This document shows positions 5,789 to 9,121 of a DNA stretch of 9,121 nucleotides, one piece after another. How positions within the stretch are numbered: position 1 is the first letter of the stretch; each line of letters begins with the position of its first letter. Origin of the DNA: Gemmatimonadota bacterium (GTDB lineage: Bacteria > Gemmatimonadota > Gemmatimonadetes > Gemmatimonadales > Gemmatimonadaceae). A program made the translations under genes and the position numbers. The notes under the pieces are model-generated. The model was given only the letters and a program-made list of their open reading frames with translations. It made no database searches and was not told where the DNA came from. The stretch covers positions 1-9,121 of the forward strand of contig JAEUJK010000029.1 of assembly GCA_016794735.1 (NCBI GenBank), read 5' to 3'.

Positions 5789-7174
5789 TTACACCGCGAC
5801 GCGATCCCCCCGGGATGGCACGGTCACGGGAAAGCCGTCACCGCGCAACGTGGTCGCAAAGGCGTCTTGCGCCTCGCGTTCGCCATGCACCAGGAACAGC
5901 TGTCGTGGTGCCGGGCCGTCACCGCGCACAGCGTGGGCCCACGCGCGCAGCTCCGTGCGGTCGCCGTGTGCGCTGTACCCGTTGACGACCGCGACGTTGG
6001 CCCGGAGTGGGACCTCCTCGCCGAAGATCTTGAGCACCGACTGACGCTCGACGATGCGACGGCCCAGCGTGTGTTCTCCCTGGAAGCCGACGATGAGGAT
6101 CGTGTTGCGCGGGTCGTCGGCGCCGTGTGCCAGGTGATGCAGGATCCGGCCGGACTCGGCCATGCCCGACGCGGCGATGACGACCATCGGGCCCCGCGTC
6201 GCGTTCAGCGCCTTGGACTCCGACGCTTCCCGTGTGTAGCGCACGAGGTCGAAGCGGAACAACGAGTCCGTGTGGCGCACCAGGTCTTCCGCGCGATCGA
6301 ACAGGTCCGGGTGCTGCTCGAACACCGCGGTCGCGCTGATCGCGAGTGGTGAGTCGATGAAGATCGGGACCTCGGGAATCCGGCGGGCGCGCGCGAGTTC
6401 GTGCAACTCGTAGAGGATTTCCTGCGTGCGCCCGACCGCAAACGCCGGGATCAACACCTTGCCACCGCGTGCGGCCGTGTCCGCCACCACGGTGGCGAGC
6501 TGCGCCTTGGCGTCCTCGACCGTAGGGTGATCGCGATTGCCGTACGTGCTCTCGAGGATCATCACGTCGGCACCACCGCGGGGCGGTGCCGGGTCGCGAA
6601 TGATCGGCAAGCCGGCGCGCCCGACATCCCCGGAGAAGACCAGGCGCGTGGTGCGCCCTCCTTCCTCGCACTCCAGCACCACGGACGCGCTGCCGAGGAT
6701 GTGTCCTGCCTCATGGAAGGTGAGCCGGACGCCGGGGAGGATCTCCATCGGCGTCGCGATCGGCAGGCCGATCATGTGCTCGAGGCTTTTTGCCGCGTCG
6801 CGAATCGTGTACAGCGGTTCGGCGTGTGGCTTGCCGCGTCGCTCGAGGAAGGCGGCGTCCTTCTCCTGGATGTGCGCCGCATCGGTGAGCATGTACGCGC
6901 TCAGGTCGCGCGTGGCCGGTGTGCACCAGATGTTCTTGCGATAGCCCTGCGCCACGATGAACGGGAGCCGGCCCGCGTGATCGATGTGCGCGTGCGAGAG
7001 CACGATTGCGTCGATCGATGCGGGATCTGCCGGGAGTTGCCGGTTCTTCTCGTTGGCGTCGGAGCGTTTGCCCTGGAAGAGCCCCATGTCGAGGGCAATC
7101 GTGCGGCCATTGATGTGGACGAGGTGACACGATCCCGTCACCTCGCGCGCAGCACCGGCAAAGGTGATCTCCAC
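5789..7174 (-). CDS. Metallo-beta-lactamase fold / beta-CASP RNase
   Basis: This 461-residue enzyme belongs to the beta-CASP group of metallo-beta-lactamase-fold nucleases (KH-less, similar to the Thermus TTHA0252 class and eukaryotic CPSF73), which cleave or trim RNA. The zinc site is complete: SHAHIDH (H61, H63, D65, H66), H158 in EAGHILGS, D183 in FSGDVGR and H430 in LVHGE. The beta-CASP domain lies at about 205-375, with PAFAVGRTQEILYEL, FIDSPLAISAT and VVIAASGMAESGRILHHL. The RMMBL segment has NGYSAHGD (H403). The GTG at 7174 was chosen because AAGGAG lies 9 nt upstream and the first strand (VEITFAGAAREV) then starts the fold exactly. A longer frame to 7567 would run through upp and is rejected. 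It is probably the first gene of the six-gene minus-strand operon and is divergent from upp. Confidence 0.93.
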   Translation of the reverse strand: MEITFAGAAREVTGSCHLVHINGRTIALDMGLFQGKRSDANEKNRQLPADPASIDAIVLSHAHIDHAGRLPFIVAQGYRKNIWCTPATRDLSAYMLTDAAHIQEKDAAFLERRGKPHAEPLYTIRDAAKSLEHMIGLPIATPMEILPGVRLTFHEAGHILGSASVVLECEEGGRTTRLVFSGDVGRAGLPIIRDPAPPRGGADVMILESTYGNRDHPTVEDAKAQLATVVADTAARGGKVLIPAFAVGRTQEILYELHELARARRIPEVPIFIDSPLAISATAVFEQHPDLFDRAEDLVRHTDSLFRFDLVRYTREASESKALNATRGPMVVIAASGMAESGRILHHLAHGADDPRNTILIVGFQGEHTLGRRIVERQSVLKIFGEEVPLRANVAVVNGYSAHGDRTELRAWAHAVRGDGPAPRQLFLVHGEREAQDAFATTLRGDGFPVTVPSRGDRVAV

Positions 7175-7183
7175 GGCGTCCTG

Positions 7184-7189
7184 CTCCTT
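7184..7189 (-). promoter_or_regulatory. Shine-Dalgarno site of the beta-CASP RNase gene
   Basis: AAGGAG on the minus strand lies 9 nt before the GTG at 7174 and decides this non-ATG start. It overlaps the proposed -35 box of upp on the other strand. Confidence 0.7.
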
Positions 7190-7216
7190 GGTTGCTGAAC
7201 GGCGCGAAGATAGTAC
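7188..7216. promoter_or_regulatory. Overlapping divergent promoters of upp and the RNase operon
   Basis: On the plus strand TTGGTT (7188-7193), a 17-bp spacer and TAGTAC (7211-7216) form a sigma70-like promoter for upp. On the minus strand TACTAT (7215-7210) is a -10-like box for the RNase gene; it has no good -35, and transcription would start near 7203 with a leader of about 29 nt. The two -10 boxes share five base pairs, so the promoters would compete for polymerase. Boxes were matched by eye. Confidence 0.4.
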
Positions 7217-7222
7217 CTTCGC
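7204..7222. repeat. Imperfect palindrome around the shared -10 boxes
   Basis: GCGAAG (7204-7209) and CTTCGC (7217-7222) form perfect 6-bp arms around a 7-bp centre, ATAGTAC, which contains the -10 boxes of both divergent promoters. This placement is suitable for a dimeric repressor, but chance cannot be excluded. Confidence 0.35.
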
Positions 7223-7226
7223 AACC

Positions 7227-7898
7227 ATGGACACCACCCACCCGCGCGACGACCAGGCGGCCACCGCGCTGCCGGGACTCACCATCGTCCAGCATCCACT
7301 CGTCAAGCACAAGATCACGATGCTGCGTGATCGCGGCACGTCGACGAAGGGCTTCAAGGAACTGGTCGACGAGATCGCCATGCTCATGGCGTACGAAGCC
7401 ACGGCCGACCTCCCGCTTTCCCCGTGTGTGGTGGAGACACCGCTCGAGCGCGCCCATGGTTGGCAGGTCGCGGGCAAGAAGCTCACGCTCGTGCCGATCC
7501 TGCGCGCGGGGCTTGGCATGGTCGAGGGGATCCTGCGCCTCGTGCCCTCGGCGCGCGTGGGCCACATCGGGCTCTATCGCGATCACGACACGCTCGAACC
7601 CGTCGACTACTACTTCAAGGTTCCCGCGGACGCGACCGAGCGCGACTTCTTCCTGCTCGACCCGATGCTCGCCACGGGTGGCAGCGCGGTATCGGCCATT
7701 GCCTCGCTCAAGCGTGTGGGTGCGACGCGTATCCGGCTGCTCTGCCTCGTCGCGGCGCCCGAAGGCGTGCGCCGTGTGCATGCGGCGCATCCCGACGTGC
7801 CGATCTTCTGCGCCGCGCTGGACCGCGAGTTGAACGAGAACGGGTACATCCTCCCCGGCCTCGGCGACGCGGGCGATCGCCTCTTCGGCACGCGCTGA
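7227..7898 (+). CDS. upp: Uracil phosphoribosyltransferase
   Basis: This 223-residue protein converts uracil and PRPP to UMP in pyrimidine salvage. Visible family features are IVQHPLVKHKITMLRD near the start (residues 20-35), VPILRAGLGMVEGIL (89-103), the PRPP-binding loop LLDPMLATGGSA (143-154) and the uracil-binding tail GYILPGLGDAGDRLFGT (206-222). The length matches the family, with a short N-terminal extension (about 16 residues) compared with E. coli Upp. The ATG at 7227 fits the protein family; a start at 7164 would add a poor 21-residue leader overlapping the divergent gene. No Shine-Dalgarno is present, and a -10-like TAGTAC box ends 10 nt before the ATG, so the transcript may be leaderless or nearly so. 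It stands alone on this strand, followed by a strong hairpin. Confidence 0.97.
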   Translation: MDTTHPRDDQAATALPGLTIVQHPLVKHKITMLRDRGTSTKGFKELVDEIAMLMAYEATADLPLSPCVVETPLERAHGWQVAGKKLTLVPILRAGLGMVEGILRLVPSARVGHIGLYRDHDTLEPVDYYFKVPADATERDFFLLDPMLATGGSAVSAIASLKRVGATRIRLLCLVAAPEGVRRVHAAHPDVPIFCAALDRELNENGYILPGLGDAGDRLFGTR

Positions 7899-7899
7899 T

Positions 7900-7919
7900 T
7901 GCGCGCCGCACGGCGCGCA
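7900..7919 (+). terminator. Hairpin just after upp
   Basis: TGCGCGCCG (7900-7908) and CGGCGCGCA (7911-7919) make a perfect 9-bp inverted repeat around CA, starting 2 nt after the upp stop codon; realistically this is a 7-8 bp stem. No T-run follows, so it is not a textbook intrinsic terminator. It may protect the 3' end or assist factor-dependent termination. Confidence 0.4.
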
Positions 7920-7995
7920 CACGCTTGCTGGACTGCGCGACGCGCCGCACCTTGCTTGCAGCACACCGCCTGACGCGTCGCTCGTGATCCGCGTC

Positions 7996-8024
7996 TTGTT
8001 CGCTCTCACGTGGCGCTGTACATT
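7996..8024 (+). promoter_or_regulatory. Sigma70-like promoter of the DUF2268-like gene
   Basis: TTGTTC (7996-8001), exactly 17 bp, then TACATT (8019-8024). Transcription would start near 8031, giving a leader of about 38 nt before the ATG at 8069. The leader is C-rich and lacks a Shine-Dalgarno. The rest of 7899-8068 holds only the hairpin after upp. Confidence 0.4.
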
Positions 8025-8068
8025 CCGCCCCGTTCCTGACCGCCCACGCGCCGCCGCCGACCACGCGA

Positions 8069-9004
8069 ATGCTGATCAACCTGATTCCGGACTTCTTCGC
8101 CGTCCTGAACAGTGCTGATCGCGTCGCCGCCTACCAGCAGTACTTCGAGGCCCATCGCGCGCGCCTCGCGGCGTACTGGAACAACTACGTCTTCGACCCC
8201 GAGAGCGAGCACTTCCTCGACGTCGTCCGCATGACGACGCACGCGGATCGCTCCGACCTCCGGGCCATGCTCGAGCGCACCGACGTCGTGCACCTCGCCG
8301 AGCAGGCGGTGGCGAGATGTGACGAACTCTTAGGCAACGACGTGGACTTCGACCTCGTCCTGATGGTCGGGGTCGGCGGCGCCAACGCCGGCGAACTCGT
8401 CGTCGCGGGCCGCGGCACGGCCTTCGTCTGCCTCGAGCACTTCACCGGCGTCGCCAACCCGGAAACGCAGGGCCTCGGCCTCGACCCGGAGCTCATCCCG
8501 CTCTGGCTCGCCCACGAAATCGCCCACGTCCTCCGTTACACCTCGCCAGGCAGCCGCAGCGAGATGCGCGGCCTCGTCGACGACTTCGACGGCTACTACT
8601 CGTACTGGGAAACCGGGCGACGCGCCTCGCTCCGCGAGTTGCTCGTCAACGAGGGCCTTGCCGTCACCACGTCGCGACTCGTCAGCCCGGGCCACGCCGC
8701 CTGGGAGTACTACGGCTACGGCCGCCGGCAGTATGCCCGCGTACGCGAGCTCGAGTCGTCCATCATGCGCGCCATCAACCCGACGCTCGACTCCCGGGCC
8801 CTCGGCCTGCGCCTGCGCTACCTCCTCGGCGGCACCTCGGAGGACACGCGCACCGTCGATCGCCTCGTGATCCCGGAGCGCTCCGGGTACTTCCTGGGTG
8901 CGCGCATGGTCGAGGCCGCGGTTGAACGCCATGGCATGGCCTGGTGCGTCCGCGCCAGCGCCGAAGAGATCCTTGCGGCCGGCGCCGCAGCCGCCACGGC
9001 CTGA
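8069..9004 (+). CDS. Putative Zn-dependent protease, DUF2268-like
   Basis: This 311-residue protein is a predicted metalloprotease of the gluzincin type. The motif H149-E150-I-A-H153 (WLAHEIAHVLRY) gives two zinc ligands and the catalytic Glu, and E195 in LLVNEGLAVT, 42 residues after H153, is the likely third ligand. The HExxH plus NEGLA arrangement is characteristic of DUF2268 predicted Zn-dependent proteases; assignment is by motif only. The N-terminal 100 residues (LINLIPDFFAVLNSADRVAAY, then SEHFLDVVRM) fit the helical lead-in of that family. No signal peptide or membrane helix is seen. The C-terminus is a low-complexity Ala tail (AAGAAAATA). The start ATG is the first in frame and lacks a Shine-Dalgarno. 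The gene stands alone and converges on mnmE with 15 bp between stop codons. The substrate is unknown. Confidence 0.82.
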   Translation: MLINLIPDFFAVLNSADRVAAYQQYFEAHRARLAAYWNNYVFDPESEHFLDVVRMTTHADRSDLRAMLERTDVVHLAEQAVARCDELLGNDVDFDLVLMVGVGGANAGELVVAGRGTAFVCLEHFTGVANPETQGLGLDPELIPLWLAHEIAHVLRYTSPGSRSEMRGLVDDFDGYYSYWETGRRASLRELLVNEGLAVTTSRLVSPGHAAWEYYGYGRRQYARVRELESSIMRAINPTLDSRALGLRLRYLLGGTSEDTRTVDRLVIPERSGYFLGARMVEAAVERHGMAWCVRASAEEILAAGAAAATA

Positions 9005-9010
9005 CGAACA

Positions 9011-9032
9011 CGCGGGGAACTACTTCCCCACG
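9011..9032. terminator. Shared hairpin between convergent genes
   Basis: GGGGAA (9014-9019) and TTCCCC (9024-9029) form a 6-bp stem with loop CTAC; two more pairs (9011-9012 with 9031-9032) follow a mismatch. It spans the mnmE stop codon and lies 6 nt after the DUF2268-like stop, so it could act for both transcripts. Neither side has a T-run in the right direction (the A5 at 9034-9038 would be upstream of the stem in mnmE mRNA). Confidence 0.3.
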
Positions 9033-9121
9033 CAAAAACTCCGGAACAGTTCGTCCAGCACATCCTCGACGTCGACGCGCCCCACCAACTCGTCGAGCAG
9101 CTGCGCCGCGCTTCGCAGGTG
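9020..9121 (-). CDS. mnmE: tRNA uridine-5-carboxymethylaminomethyl modification GTPase, C-terminal end
   Basis: Only the last 33 codons and the TAG stop are in the window. The translation ends ELVGRVDVEDVLDELFRSF and then CVGK. This matches the conserved C-terminus of MnmE (TrmE), whose final C-(I/L/V)-G-K motif contains the Cys needed for tRNA wobble-uridine modification with MnmG. The preceding helix (RSAAQLLDELVG) also fits the C-terminal helical domain. The GTPase domain and start lie beyond the right edge. The tail is short but highly characteristic, so the call is strong; nothing can be said about regulation. Confidence 0.92.
   Translation of the reverse strand, partial: HLRSAAQLLDELVGRVDVEDVLDELFRSFCVGK

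Noticed and set aside
7175..7567. N-terminal extension of 131 residues on the beta-CASP RNase
   Set aside because: It would be antisense to upp. The GTG at 7174 has AAGGAG at 9 nt and begins exactly at the first strand of the fold.
6711..8009. Open frame of 432 codons on the minus strand
   Set aside because: It is antisense to upp and out of frame with the beta-CASP RNase, both of which are certain.
8330..8932. Open frame of 200 codons on the minus strand
   Set aside because: Antisense to the DUF2268-like gene, which has intact HEIAH and NEGLA motifs.
9034..9038. A5 run near the convergent gene ends, as the U-tract of an intrinsic terminator
   Set aside because: On the minus strand the T5 lies before the hairpin inside mnmE, and on the plus strand it reads as A, so it serves neither transcript as a U-tract.
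1..9121. CRISPR array, insertion sequence, phage or defence system
   Set aside because: No regularly spaced direct repeats, no transposase or integrase motifs and no terminal repeats were seen on either strand.

Overview
The window is high-GC bacterial chromosome. Every gene is either a complete, ordinary-looking housekeeping or envelope gene or is cut by the window edge. There are no mobile elements, tRNAs, rRNAs or CRISPR arrays. The gene style (an RpoE-like ECF sigma factor followed by a short HxxxCxxC anti-sigma protein beginning MDCRTF, paired M16 peptidases, a stand-alone beta-CASP nuclease beside upp, and frequent starts without a Shine-Dalgarno) reminds me of Gemmatimonadota. This is recognition by resemblance, not proof.

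Layout. (1) Positions 1-980, minus strand: an ECF sigma factor (336-980) followed downstream by the start of a zinc-binding anti-sigma factor (194 to beyond position 1). The 141-bp gap between them holds two overlapping RNA-structure signals in the sense transcript: a G3N1G3N1G3N1G3 quadruplex motif and an 11-bp hairpin that shares the same G-rich arm. (2) 981-1326: non-coding, the presumed control region of the sigma gene, with a perfect 18-bp palindrome and a possible ECF-type promoter. (3) 7174-1327, minus strand: six tightly packed genes that probably form one operon: beta-CASP metallo-beta-lactamase RNase, YdcF/DUF218 membrane protein, exported beta-rich protein, catalytic M16 peptidase, non-catalytic M16 partner and NUDIX (ADP-ribose pyrophosphatase-like) hydrolase. 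Two junctions are ATGA overlaps, one gap is 3 bp and one is 7 bp. (4) 7227-7898, plus strand: upp, divergent from the operon across a 52-bp region that looks like an overlapping bidirectional promoter. (5) 8069-9004, plus strand: a DUF2268-like HExxH metalloprotease. (6) 9020-9121, minus strand: the last 33 codons of mnmE, convergent with the protease gene.

How they work together. The M16 pair looks like a heterodimer with a divided active site: one subunit keeps the zinc motif but lacks the substrate-binding Tyr, and the other keeps the Arg/Tyr pair but has lost the zinc motif. The sigma/anti-sigma pair is a conventional stress-sensing module; its unusual part is the structured RNA between the two genes. 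I see no defence island or clearly new multi-gene system. The best candidates for something undescribed are the quadruplex/hairpin element and the palindrome that bracket the sigma gene.
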